Of a stretch of DNA of 64,000 nt, positions 35,585 through 43,887 are shown piece after piece (the first letter of the stretch is position 1; every line of letters starts with the position of its first letter). The position numbers were made by a program, and so were the translations under genes. Location: the NCBI GenBank assembly GCA_012838225.1, contig DUPT01000042.1, positions 1-64,000 of the forward strand. Direction: 5' to 3'. Source of the stretch: Tissierellia bacterium. Its GTDB lineage: Bacteria > Bacillota > Clostridia > Peptostreptococcales > Acidaminobacteraceae. The notes beneath the pieces are model-generated. The model was not told where the DNA came from. It saw only the letters and a list, made by a program, of their open reading frames with translations, and made no database searches.

Positions 35585-36508
35585 TTAGAGACGGCTATAG
35601 GTGCGGGTGAGTTCTTCCACAAATTGCTCGGTGATTGAATTCAAACGATCGCTTCTTCGCTTGATCCACGAAAAAGTTATCAGATCCTCTGTTTCGATCG
35701 GAATCGATATTACTTTATAGACCTCATCTTGTGATAAAAATTCTCGGATACCGATGGTATAGAAATTACTGTTGCCGATGAGATGGAGTAAGGCGGCACG
35801 TCCCTCGACATAGACTATATTTGGCGACTCGTTTAAATCCTTGTGTGTTGCTTCTGAAGCAATATCATAAACAAAGTCTTCATACTCCCCCCAGTATCTG
35901 ACAAAGCCATAGCCGTCCAGACTCTCTAGAGTAATCTCCGCTCCCTGTCTAATCAACTCATGCGTTTTCGAGATAACAATATGAGGCTGGAGATGGGCTA
36001 ATTCATGATACTCCAATTCATAAGCCTCAACTAAAGCGTGAACTCTTACTTCTTGTTCCTTTCCGTAGTGAATCACTCCGACATCCGCCTTATTAAGATG
36101 AATCGCTTGAATCACCCCACGAGAAGACGTCTCAATCAAACGATGTTCAAAAGTGTTCTTACGCTCATAGTCCACTACAATCGCTTGAAAACTCTCCATC
36201 GTGTGGGAGAATTTCGTCATCGCTATTCTCATCTGAAGGCCGATAGGACTGGTTTTTCTGGGATGAAATGCCTGAAGTTGGTCGAATTCATATAATAGTT
36301 TAGACACATGCGTTAAAAGCACGTCACCTTCCGGTGTTAATTGAACACCGCTGGATAGACGTTTAAATATTCTAATCTGCAATTCCTCTTCAATATTTCG
36401 TACAATATTGCTAAGATGAGGTTGGGAAAGAAATAACTCTTTAGAAGCTTTATTGATCGATCCGGTTTGGGCAATTACTTTTAAATAACGTAGATATTCC
36501 AGAGTCAT
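35585..36508 (-). CDS. LysR-type transcriptional regulator
   Basis: 307 residues. N-terminal HTH: YLRYLKVIAQTGSINKASKEL and SQPHLSNIVRNIEEELQIRIF, classical LysR; the remainder is the effector-binding domain. I place the start at ATG 36508 because upstream in-frame codons (TTG 36574) coincide with the apparent promoter (TTGAAA ... TATACT). AT-rich, like the following two genes. A T-N11-A dyad lies 67 bases upstream, in the divergent gap to glutaminase. It probably senses an amino acid derivative and controls both directions. Confidence 0.92.
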   Translation of the reverse strand: MTLEYLRYLKVIAQTGSINKASKELFLSQPHLSNIVRNIEEELQIRIFKRLSSGVQLTPEGDVLLTHVSKLLYEFDQLQAFHPRKTSPIGLQMRIAMTKFSHTMESFQAIVVDYERKNTFEHRLIETSSRGVIQAIHLNKADVGVIHYGKEQEVRVHALVEAYELEYHELAHLQPHIVISKTHELIRQGAEITLESLDGYGFVRYWGEYEDFVYDIASEATHKDLNESPNIVYVEGRAALLHLIGNSNFYTIGIREFLSQDEVYKVISIPIETEDLITFSWIKRRSDRLNSITEQFVEELTRTYSRL

Positions 36509-36574
36509 TTTAGAATTCCAATCGACATTAGTATTACCGTTACCAAAAGTATACAATAGCTCAGAGGGTTTCAA

Positions 36575-36593
36575 TTATAAGTAATAGCTATAA
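36575..36593. promoter_or_regulatory. LysR-box (T-N11-A dyad) between lysR and glutaminase
   Basis: TTATA (36575-36579), nine bases, TATAA (36589-36593): a perfect interrupted dyad that gives the T-N11-A pattern of LysR binding sites. It abuts the -35-like TTGAAA (36569-36574) of the lysR direction and lies about 60 bases before the glutaminase start. Confidence 0.6.
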
Positions 36594-36651
36594 CCCATCG
36601 AGTCACTATTTTGGGAGTAGTTTGCTATAGTATTATCGAGAGGTGAAGTTC

Positions 36652-37554
36652 ATGGAACAAACATTGGAAACATTAGTTGAGAACGCGATGACGATTGCTG
36701 AGCCATGGAAGAAAAACGGGCAGGTTGCTTCCTATATCCCGGAGCTGTCTAACGCCGATCCAAAGCAACTGGGCATCAGTCTGATGACAAAAGACGGCCG
36801 CCTCTATTCGGCCGGTGACAGCGATTATGCCTTTACGATCCAAAGCATCGTCAAGTGTTATTTTCTTCTGTTTGCACTGGATAAATGGGGTGAAGACATT
36901 GTCTTTTCGTTGGTCCATATGGAGCCAAGCGGCGCCTCATTTCAATCACCGGCCATCACTCCGCTGCCTCAGATCCGACCGGCCAATCCGTTTATCAATG
37001 CCGGAGCGCTGGTGCTGTGCAGCCTGATCGCTTCGACCTATTCGCTTGAAGAGTTTGTCGAAAGTCTGGCTCAGCTGATCTCACGAGAGGATCTCCCGAT
37101 CGACCGGGCCGTCTATCAGTCGGAGTATGCGCATTCACAGGCCAACCGACAATCACTCAATAAGCTGGCCGAGCTCGAGCTGCTTCGGGCCGATCGAGAG
37201 ACGACACTTGACTTCTACATAAAAAGCTGTGCCATCCTAATGGATACCAAAGACTTGGCCCGGATGGCCTGGGCATTTAAGCACCACGAGGCAATCTCAC
37301 CTCGGCATCGCTTGATCCTCGAGAGCCTGATGTTCACCTGCGGCATGTATAACGGCTCCGGCGAATATGCTGTTCGGGTGGGCATTCCGTCCAAATCCGG
37401 CGTCGGCGGCGGATTGATCGCGTTGCACGACGACTATTGTTTTGGCTTGTATGCCCCGGCACTCGATCCTAAGGGCAACAGCCTGGCGGCTCGAAAAGCA
37501 ATGGCCTTTTTCTCCGAAGAACTAAGGCTGCACGTCTTCGATCGAACGGACTAA
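36652..37554 (+). CDS. glsA: Glutaminase (serine-dependent, GlsA type)
   Basis: 300 residues. Beta-lactamase-like fold glutaminase with the catalytic Ser-x-x-Lys in TIQSIVK, NPFINAGALV, the GIPSKSGVGGGL loop and a normal length of about 300-310. It deamidates glutamine to glutamate and ammonia in the cytosol. ATG 36652 has AGAGG eight bases upstream; GTG 36643 overlaps this site. It is divergent from the LysR cassette, sharing a T-N11-A box, so expression may respond to the same signal. Its GC content is closer to the genome than the cassette. Confidence 0.95.
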   Translation: MEQTLETLVENAMTIAEPWKKNGQVASYIPELSNADPKQLGISLMTKDGRLYSAGDSDYAFTIQSIVKCYFLLFALDKWGEDIVFSLVHMEPSGASFQSPAITPLPQIRPANPFINAGALVLCSLIASTYSLEEFVESLAQLISREDLPIDRAVYQSEYAHSQANRQSLNKLAELELLRADRETTLDFYIKSCAILMDTKDLARMAWAFKHHEAISPRHRLILESLMFTCGMYNGSGEYAVRVGIPSKSGVGGGLIALHDDYCFGLYAPALDPKGNSLAARKAMAFFSEELRLHVFDRTD

Positions 37555-37561
37555 CAAAACG

Positions 37562-37595
37562 ATCCCGGCCATGATGGGCCGGGATTTGCTTTTTA
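37562..37595 (+). terminator. Terminator after glutaminase
   Basis: ATCCCGGCC (37562-37570) pairs with GGCCGGGAT (37577-37585), followed by TTGCTTTTT. Converges on the proA end. Confidence 0.8.
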
Positions 37596-37601
37596 AACGG
37601 C

Positions 37602-38846
37602 TTAGCCTCTCACCTGTCCATTACCGGAGATGAGATATTTGTTGCTCGTCAGGGCAACGAGCCCCATCGGTCCTCGGACGTGAAGCTTTTGGGTCGAGAT
37701 CCCGATCTCGGCGCCGAGGCCGAACTCCCCGCCATCGGTAAACCGAGTCGAGCAGTTGACATAGACCGCGGCCGCATCGACTGCCTGTTGGAAGCGCCTG
37801 GCCTGATCATAGTCGGTGGTCACGATGGCCTCAGAGTGGCCGGTCCCATAGGTGGCGATATGATCAAGGGCTTGGTCGATATCATCTACGACCCTGACCG
37901 CCAGGATCAGATCGATGAACTCGGTGGCATAGTCTGTCTGAGTGAGGGCCTTGGCTGAGCTCAGGACGCGTCGGGCGACTTCATCGGCACGAAGCTCTAC
38001 CCCTCGCTCGCTCATCGACGTCATCACCCGCGGCAGAAAATCCTCAGCGATCGATCGATGGACCAGGAGCGTCTCGATGGCATTACAGACCGAGGGTCGT
38101 TGGCATTTGGCATTGATCAGGATATCGAGGGCCTGGGATAGATCCGCCGTGGCATCGACAAACAGGTGGTTGTTGCCGGTGCCGGTCTCGATCACCGGTA
38201 CCTTGGCGTGCTCGACGACCGATGCGATCAGTCCGGCGCCGCCTCGGGGGATCAGTACATCCAGGGCTCGAAGCTCCATCAGCTCGATCGATGCCTGACG
38301 CGACGTATCCTCGATCAGTTGGATGCAATCAGCCGGCAGCTCGACTTCTTCCAGCGCTTGACGCATCAGTCGGGTCAGGGCCTTATTCGATTCGATCGCC
38401 TCCTTACCGCCCTTTAGGATGACCGCATTGCCGGCTTTTAGGCACAGCGCGGCGGCATCGACCGTCACATTGGGGCGGGCTTCATAGATGATGCCGCAGA
38501 CCCCTAACGGGACTCGGACATTGATCAGCTGCATGCCCTCACTCATCGTCTCGCCCGATAGGACCTGACCCACCGGATCAGGCAGTTGGATGATCTCCTC
38601 GACCGCTCGGGCGATGCCCTCGATCCTGGCCTCATCTAATAGCAGCCGATCGATCAAGGCCTCGCTTAAGCCGGCCTGTTTGGCGGCCTGAATGTCGTGT
38701 CGATTGGCCCGGCAGATGAGCTGACTGTTTTGTCTGATGGTTTCGGCGATCCGCCGGAGGGCATCATTCTTGTCCTGCTTGGACAGCTGCGCCATATCGG
38801 TCTTGACAGACTTGGCTCGCCGCCCGATTTCGCAAACGCTTATCAT
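37602..38846 (-). CDS. proA: Glutamate-5-semialdehyde dehydrogenase (gamma-glutamyl phosphate reductase)
   Basis: 414 residues, standard length. NADPH-dependent reduction of glutamyl phosphate in proline synthesis. Motifs: VRVPLGVCGIIYEARPNVT, CLKAGNAVILKGGKEA, the catalytic-cysteine region AKCQRPSVCNAIETLLVH, FTDGGEFGLGAEIGIST and the terminal LHVRGPMGL. ATG 38846 has GGGAGAAAAAG upstream. It overlaps the end of proB by 83 bases, unusually long. Confidence 0.97.
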   Translation of the reverse strand: MISVCEIGRRAKSVKTDMAQLSKQDKNDALRRIAETIRQNSQLICRANRHDIQAAKQAGLSEALIDRLLLDEARIEGIARAVEEIIQLPDPVGQVLSGETMSEGMQLINVRVPLGVCGIIYEARPNVTVDAAALCLKAGNAVILKGGKEAIESNKALTRLMRQALEEVELPADCIQLIEDTSRQASIELMELRALDVLIPRGGAGLIASVVEHAKVPVIETGTGNNHLFVDATADLSQALDILINAKCQRPSVCNAIETLLVHRSIAEDFLPRVMTSMSERGVELRADEVARRVLSSAKALTQTDYATEFIDLILAVRVVDDIDQALDHIATYGTGHSEAIVTTDYDQARRFQQAVDAAAVYVNCSTRFTDGGEFGLGAEIGISTQKLHVRGPMGLVALTSNKYLISGNGQVRG

Positions 38847-39630
38847 CTTTTTCTCCCTTCGGGACGAAATAGGTACCGACAGGCTTGCCATCAAACCAGC
38901 GGTAGAGATTCGTGGTGTCGGCGCTGTTCATGATCCACATCGGAATATCGTTTTCATGACAAAGCTTGGCCGCTTGGAGCTTGGTGATCATGCCACCGGT
39001 ACCGCGTGAGGTGCCGACACCCTCGGCCAAGTCATCGACCCTCTCGGTCCGAAGATCGACCCGCGGGATGAGCTGAGCCGTCTGATCCGTCCGGGGATTG
39101 GCGGTATAGAGCCCGTCGATATCACTTAGGATGATCAGACCATCGGCATCGGCCAGGACCGAAACGATGGCCGAGAGGGTGTCATTATCACCAAAGACGA
39201 TCTCTTCGATGGCGATGGTGTCGTTTTCATTGATGATCGGGATGATCTGCATCTCAAGGAGCTTTTCTAGGGTGTTTTGGACATGACAGACCCGATTCGG
39301 GTCCTCGATGATATCCTTTGTCAACAGGAGCTGGGCCACGTCATGACCGAACCGGCCAAAGGCCACATCGTACAGGTGCATCAGCTCACATTGACCGATG
39401 GCGGCGCAGGCCTGCTTGCCCGGGATATCGGACGGCTTTTGCCTAAGGCCCACCTTGCCCATGCCGACGGCGATCGCTCCCGAGGACACCAGGATCAGTT
39501 GGATACCGCCATTTTGCAGATCGGCCAGGACCTTGATCAGCTCTTCAAATCGGCGGATATGGATATGACCCGATTCATGGGTCAGAGTCGAGGTCCCGAT
39601 CTTTATGACGATCCGTTTTCGGTTCGACAT
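38764..39630 (-). CDS. proB: Glutamate 5-kinase, short form without PUA domain
   Basis: 288 residues. Amino acid kinase fold: VIKIGTSTL at the start, LILVSSGAIAVG, INENDTIA, FGDNDTLSAIV, LILSDIDGLYTANP and GTGGMITKLQAA. It phosphorylates glutamate as the first step of proline synthesis. There is no C-terminal PUA domain. The natural fold ends near GTYF; the last 25 or so residues are a basic, low-similarity tail read across the proA start. One extra base in the A5 run at the proA ribosome site would end proB at a TGA overlapping proA's ATG, so the tail may reflect an indel. ATG 39630 has AAAGGAG upstream. Confidence 0.93.
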   Translation of the reverse strand: MSNRKRIVIKIGTSTLTHESGHIHIRRFEELIKVLADLQNGGIQLILVSSGAIAVGMGKVGLRQKPSDIPGKQACAAIGQCELMHLYDVAFGRFGHDVAQLLLTKDIIEDPNRVCHVQNTLEKLLEMQIIPIINENDTIAIEEIVFGDNDTLSAIVSVLADADGLIILSDIDGLYTANPRTDQTAQLIPRVDLRTERVDDLAEGVGTSRGTGGMITKLQAAKLCHENDIPMWIMNSADTTNLYRWFDGKPVGTYFVPKGEKDDKRLRNRAASQVCQDRYGAAVQAGQE

Positions 39631-39776
39631 GCCGACTCCTTTCTCGTAAAAGTCGATTATTGCTCCTATTATAGACCCCCGGCTTCGCCTTTTCAATCAG
39701 TTCTTTATCGTCTTTAAAAGCGGCTGTGAAGATGATACACTTAGATGCGAACTATTATGATTAGAAGAGGTCTACT

Positions 39777-40715
39777 ATGGGCATTCTCCCCTTCCTTACG
39801 ATCGGTGGCGGCATCGTCATCGGCTGGCTGTTTGCCAGTCCCCGGCTCTCGCGATCGATGGATCAGCTCGTCAATCTGTCGATCGGTGTCATCATGCTGA
39901 TGATCGGTCTAAACCTTGGTCTAAACGATACGATCATCCGAAACTTCGCCTCGATCGGATTGCAGTGTCTGATCATCTGCCTGAGTGCCTTGGCCCTCAG
40001 TATCGGATTGGCCGTGATCACCGAGCGAACCATCGTCCCGCTCGATCACAAGGCCTTCCCAAATATCGGCGAGGACTTTAGTGATGAGATCGAACAATCC
40101 CAACAGCCCGATATCATGTCGTGGATCATCCCGATATGTATTGCGACGGGTCTGGTGGTCGGTCTGTTGTTTCGCCGCTCTCTCTCGGCAGACGTGATCG
40201 ATACCATTTTCAACTGGGCTCTGATCGTGCTGTTGGTCGGTGTCGGATATTCTCAGGGCGCCAGCCGTGAGATCTTCACCTACCTGCGCCGGCTGGGCTG
40301 GAAATTCATCCTGCTGCCGCTGGCGATCTCGATCGGTTCTCTCTTAGGTGGCGCCCTGGCGGGTGTCTTATTAGGTCTGCCGATGAAGGTGTCGGTGCTA
40401 TCAGCCGGCGGGATGGGCTTCTACTCCATCACCGGGGCCTATATGACGCAGACCTATGGTCTTGAGATCGGCACCTATGGCTTTTTGGTCAATGTCTTAC
40501 GTGAGGTGATCGCGATCCTGGCCGTGCCCTTTCTGGCCCGGATCAATCCGGCCGCCCCGATCGCGGCCGGCGGTGCCCCGAGTATGGATGTGGTGCTGGC
40601 TCCGATCACCCGGTTTGTCGGGATGAGGCTAAGCCTGGTCTCGATCGCTTCGGGGATGGTCATCACCTTCCTCATTCCCTTTCTTCTACCAATCTTGAGT
40701 TGGCTCTTGGGCTAG
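39777..40715 (+). CDS. lysO: Lysine exporter LysO family protein (DUF340)
   Basis: 312-residue membrane protein with about eight to ten helices. It has the family's arrangement of two repeated halves: LSIGVIMLMIGLNLG in the first and GLPMKVSVLSAGGMGFYSITGAYMTQ (two consecutive segments) in the second, with LREVIAILAVPF. E. coli LysO (YbjE) exports lysine and its analogue thialysine. Start ATG 39777 has AGAAGAGG. The end overlaps convergently with the YitT-like gene by 44 bases. Export of lysine is inferred from family. Confidence 0.9.
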   Translation: MGILPFLTIGGGIVIGWLFASPRLSRSMDQLVNLSIGVIMLMIGLNLGLNDTIIRNFASIGLQCLIICLSALALSIGLAVITERTIVPLDHKAFPNIGEDFSDEIEQSQQPDIMSWIIPICIATGLVVGLLFRRSLSADVIDTIFNWALIVLLVGVGYSQGASREIFTYLRRLGWKFILLPLAISIGSLLGGALAGVLLGLPMKVSVLSAGGMGFYSITGAYMTQTYGLEIGTYGFLVNVLREVIAILAVPFLARINPAAPIAAGGAPSMDVVLAPITRFVGMRLSLVSIASGMVITFLIPFLLPILSWLLG

Positions 40716-41355
40716 GGATCGGTCGGCTTCTCACCAGAGAGGCCGCTTTTTTTAGCTTTGGCAGCTTTGCCTTGGCCAAACGCTCCACGGTAAACGACGA
40801 GATGATGACCGAGAGCAGTGAAAAGACGATCAGACGCAGCGGGATATAGCTGAGCGATAGCCCCAGGATGATGATATCCCCCAGCAGGTAGATGAGGCCG
40901 ATCCGGAGACCGCTTAGGCGAGCGATCCCCAGGGCCAAGGCGTCATCGCCGCTGGTCGAGGCGTTTTGGCGAAGCACCAAACCGGCGCCAAGGCCGACTC
41001 CCAAGCCCCCCAGGATCGCCGCCGCCACCGGGTGCTGACTGAGCCAGTGAAGCTCTATCGGCAGCAGCTGCCACAGCTGAAAGCCCAGGGCCAAACAGAC
41101 CGCCCCGATGATCGAACGCCTAAAAAAGCGTCGACCCAAGGCCTTGATGGCCAGGATATAACAGCCGGCATTTAGCACCAGTGACACGCCGGCTGGGGAC
41201 AGATCAAAGTGGTGCTGCAGTAATAGGATCAGTCCCAGTACGCCTCCTTCAGTGATTTGTGATTGGGTGTGGATATAGCTCAGGGTGAAGGATAGAATGA
41301 GTGCCCCCCAGCCGATGGGGAGCAATTGCCTGAGATATCCTTTGACGGTTGACAT
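40672..41355 (-). CDS. YitT-family membrane protein
   Basis: 227 residues, about six hydrophobic helices. Segments TEGGVLGLILLLQHHFDLSP, LNAGCYILAIKALGRRFFRR and GLVLRQNASTSGDDALA match the YitT/DUF161 family. No C-terminal DUF2179 domain; the tail is basic and overlaps lysO convergently. Role unknown, with transport of an ion or metabolite proposed for relatives. A MerR-type promoter (-35 TTTACC, 19-bp spacer, -10 TAGACT) points at it from the divergent merR gene, so it is the probable target of that regulator. Confidence 0.85.
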   Translation of the reverse strand: MSTVKGYLRQLLPIGWGALILSFTLSYIHTQSQITEGGVLGLILLLQHHFDLSPAGVSLVLNAGCYILAIKALGRRFFRRSIIGAVCLALGFQLWQLLPIELHWLSQHPVAAAILGGLGVGLGAGLVLRQNASTSGDDALALGIARLSGLRIGLIYLLGDIIILGLSLSYIPLRLIVFSLLSVIISSFTVERLAKAKLPKLKKAASLVRSRPIPSPRANSRLVEERE

Positions 41356-41380
41356 AGAATCCTCTCTTTCTGTCTCTTCT

Positions 41381-41411
41381 AGTCTAAACCTTGGTATAAT
41401 ACCAAGGTAAA
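41381..41411 (-). promoter_or_regulatory. MerR-type promoter with 19-bp spacer and 9-bp dyad
   Basis: On the minus strand TTTACC (41406-41411), 19 bases, TAGACT (41381-41386). The spacer is filled by a perfect dyad ACCTTGGTA-TAA-TACCAAGGT (41388-41408). Overlong spacers with a central dyad are the hallmark of MerR-activated promoters. On the plus strand the dyad contains TATAAT, a -10 for merR itself, allowing autorepression. Confidence 0.75.
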
Positions 41412-41419
41412 GGGGGAAA

Positions 41420-42250
41420 ATGATGAAAGAGTATTACTATATCTCTCAGATCTCAAAACTCTATGGCATCGGACCGGATTCGCTGCGCTATTATGAAAGG
41501 CTCGGCATCATAAAGCCGAGGCGGGATGAGAATGGCTATCGCATCTATGGTCTGCACAGTCTCTATAAGCTGAGCATCATTCGCGACCTGCGCCGCTTGC
41601 GTTTTTCAATGGAGCAGATCGGGGAGTATCTTGGCGATCTGAGTCTCGATAATACCATCGGCTTGTTTGAATCGGAGCAGCAAATCATCCAGCAGGAGAT
41701 CAGTGAGCTCGAGCGGATCGATCGATCACTCCAAGCCAGACTCGATCATTTCCGCTCCCTGGCTGATCAGCCATTTGAAATCATCCGGCGCCAAGTACTG
41801 CCGATCCGCTACTGTCTGCGCCGGCAGGCCAAGCTCCAGCGCGACGAAGAGATCGACCTGGCGATCAAAAAACTCCACCGCCGCCACGAAAGCCGGATCC
41901 ATGAACTGGGCAATCTCGCCACGGGCAGCATCTGGTCGATGAAGGACTTTGAGCCGGCGCAGCCGCCAAAATATCACTCGGTCTTCATCCTGCTCGATTC
42001 CTCAGAAGAAGACGAAGCCGACTTCAGTCTGGCGGCCGGTGACTATCTCAGCCTATTCTACCGAGGCGACTACACTCAAGCCGCCGCCTTCGTCCAAGCC
42101 CTCTACCGCTATGCCAAGGAGCATCGGTTCCACCCGGTGGCCGAGCCGCTGGAGATCTATCATATCGATAACCGTTTCACCACCAAAAGCGACGAATATG
42201 TGACCGAGCTTCAGCTCCTAGTCACGTCCGAGATTGGAGACGATGTATGA
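41420..42250 (+). CDS. MerR-family regulator with long effector domain
   Basis: 276 residues. N-terminal winged HTH: YISQISKLYGIGPDSLRYYERLGIIKP split by a gap-free run, with typical NGYRIYGLHSLYKLSIIRDL. A coiled coil (about 78-120) is followed by a GyrI-like effector-binding domain to the end. This is the BmrR/BltR layout for small-molecule sensing. Start ATG 41420 or the next codon 41423 (better spacing from AGGGGG). Overlaps the ureohydrolase by four bases (ATGA). It likely controls the divergent YitT gene and its own operon. Confidence 0.92.
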   Translation: MMKEYYYISQISKLYGIGPDSLRYYERLGIIKPRRDENGYRIYGLHSLYKLSIIRDLRRLRFSMEQIGEYLGDLSLDNTIGLFESEQQIIQQEISELERIDRSLQARLDHFRSLADQPFEIIRRQVLPIRYCLRRQAKLQRDEEIDLAIKKLHRRHESRIHELGNLATGSIWSMKDFEPAQPPKYHSVFILLDSSEEDEADFSLAAGDYLSLFYRGDYTQAAAFVQALYRYAKEHRFHPVAEPLEIYHIDNRFTTKSDEYVTELQLLVTSEIGDDV

Positions 42251-43068
42251 AAACAACCATCCTGATAAACCCCCAGTGGCAAGGCGAGGGCCGAAATCCC
42301 ACCTATTACGGAGCTCAAGAGATCAAGCAGCTCTACCTGAAGGATCGGCCGTTTATCGAGGTGCCGGTCGATCCGGACTCACCGCTCGATCGCCGGCATG
42401 ATATTTTCGGTTTTGATATCATCAAACAACAGATGAAAGCGGCTCGTCGGCTGCTAGACGAAGCCGAGGCCAAGCGGGTGGTGACCATCGGTGGCAGCTG
42501 CTCAGCCGATATCCCGAGCGCCGCCTACCTCAATCACCGCTACGGAGGCGATATGGCTCTGATCTATATCGATGCCCATGGTGATCTCAACTCACCTGAA
42601 GAGTCCCCCTCCGGACTGCTTTATGGCATGCCGGCTCGAGTGCTTTTAGGCGATGATGGCGGATTGTTCGGTGATATCGTGACCACCCCGCTTCTTCATG
42701 AGCAGCTCATCCATTTAGCGGTCCGGGGCTGGGATAAAACGGAGTGGAACTATCTGACAACCCACGCCATGAGACATATCCCGTTCGATCAGTTGGAGGC
42801 TGATCCGAGACAGGTGGTCGACCAGCTCAAGGCCATGGGCTTCTCCCGGGTGTATATCCACCTCGATGTCGATGTCCTTGACAGCGAGTACTTTCAGAAT
42901 ATGACCCTGCCCGGCTCTCCCGGAATGAAGCCTCAGACCTTACTAAAGATCTTGGGTCATATCAAAGAGACGCTGCCGATCGTCGGAATCGGGATCTATC
43001 AATATGCCCCCGGTGGTAAGACCAATGATGTCTTCGGCTCGATCATGGACTTTGCCCTTGGGATCTAA
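42247..43068 (+). CDS. Arginase/agmatinase-family (ureohydrolase) protein
   Basis: 273 residues. Ureohydrolase fold with the manganese motifs DAHGDLN and DVDVLD; the first motif, normally GGDHS, is GGSCS here, so the His metal ligand is replaced by Cys. Other segments: SGLLYGMPARVLLG, VRGWDKTEWNYL and YAPGGKTNDVFGSIM. It probably hydrolyses a guanidino or formimino compound to urea or a related product, or binds such a ligand. ATG 42247 overlaps merR in ATGA, so the two are coupled. Substrate not determinable. Confidence 0.88.
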   Translation: MKTTILINPQWQGEGRNPTYYGAQEIKQLYLKDRPFIEVPVDPDSPLDRRHDIFGFDIIKQQMKAARRLLDEAEAKRVVTIGGSCSADIPSAAYLNHRYGGDMALIYIDAHGDLNSPEESPSGLLYGMPARVLLGDDGGLFGDIVTTPLLHEQLIHLAVRGWDKTEWNYLTTHAMRHIPFDQLEADPRQVVDQLKAMGFSRVYIHLDVDVLDSEYFQNMTLPGSPGMKPQTLLKILGHIKETLPIVGIGIYQYAPGGKTNDVFGSIMDFALGI

Positions 43069-43070
43069 AA

Positions 43071-43094
43071 AAAGAGCGACACTGATCGCTCTTT
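43071..43094. terminator. Bidirectional terminator
   Basis: AAAGAGCGA (43071-43079) pairs with TCGCTCTTT (43086-43094), flanked by A and T runs. Serves the merR operon and the converging ABC operon. Confidence 0.85.
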
Positions 43095-43098
43095 TTAT

Positions 43099-43887
43099 CT
43101 AGATATAGATATCTTTTGTCTTAAACCGCTGTAGGCCGACCCAAATAAAGACGACGGCCAGCAGGCCGAGGAAAATGAGCTTGCCGACCGGTGCCCCGCC
43201 GGCCTCGGCCATCGAGCGGTCCAAGAAGGTATTGAAGGGAAAATAGCCGCTCAGGTGATGGCGCTTTTCGGTCATATTGGCCAGGACCGGTGCGAAGTAG
43301 CTGATCAAAAGGATACCCAGGCCGATCGTCTCGGCTTTCTTGGCCGGAGCGACATTGACCAGGAGACAGCCCAGCCCCAAAAACAGCAGGTGGATGGCCA
43401 GAAAGGCTAGGCTGTAATTCATCAACAGCGCCATTGCATCGGGCAGATGATTGGCCAGGGCGGCGTAGTTACATAGAAACATAATCAGCTGAAGGATGAG
43501 GAGGATCACCACCCCCGCCATCACCTTTTGAAGGTAGATGGTGCGTCGGCTGCGAGGCTTCGTCAATAGAAAGTCTGCCGTCTTAGCCTGTTCCTCCTTG
43601 GCAAACAGCCGAATGCCAAGAAACAGACCATGAGCAGCCACCATCACCATCAGATATGAGGCGATGATCGAGTAGTAGTCCGCCAGATGGGTGATATCGA
43701 TATCGGCCATATTGAACAGGGCCAACACGACCCGGGGCAGACGATCGACCAGATCGACCACCTGTGGCCCGCTGCCGATGATCGAATCAAACTTGACGAT
43801 CCCGGCATAGGCTAAAAAAACAAAACCTAGTCCCCAAACGATCAGGCTGATCCAGGCGGCTCTCAGCTCACGCTTGATCATATTCAT
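43099..43887 (-). CDS. ABC-2 type permease of the TetR-controlled exporter (second)
   Basis: 262 residues with six hydrophobic helices. It contains FAKEEQAKTADFLLTKPRSRR after the second helix, the cytosolic signature of ABC-2 permeases with the KP-R-RR motif, and starts IKRELRAAWISLIVWGLGFVF. Works with the paralogous permease immediately upstream (stop and start adjoin) and the ATPase. Export substrate unknown; relatives include YhcI/bacitracin- or fluoroquinolone-type exporters. RBS GGAGGTATAG before ATG 43887. Confidence 0.9.
   Translation of the reverse strand: MNMIKRELRAAWISLIVWGLGFVFLAYAGIVKFDSIIGSGPQVVDLVDRLPRVVLALFNMADIDITHLADYYSIIASYLMVMVAAHGLFLGIRLFAKEEQAKTADFLLTKPRSRRTIYLQKVMAGVVILLILQLIMFLCNYAALANHLPDAMALLMNYSLAFLAIHLLFLGLGCLLVNVAPAKKAETIGLGILLISYFAPVLANMTEKRHHLSGYFPFNTFLDRSMAEAGGAPVGKLIFLGLLAVVFIWVGLQRFKTKDIYI

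Noticed and set aside
36509-36574. N-terminal extension of the LysR protein from TTG 36574
   Set aside because: The extension coincides with a promoter-like TTGAAA and TATACT and lacks a ribosome site; LysR proteins normally start at the HTH.
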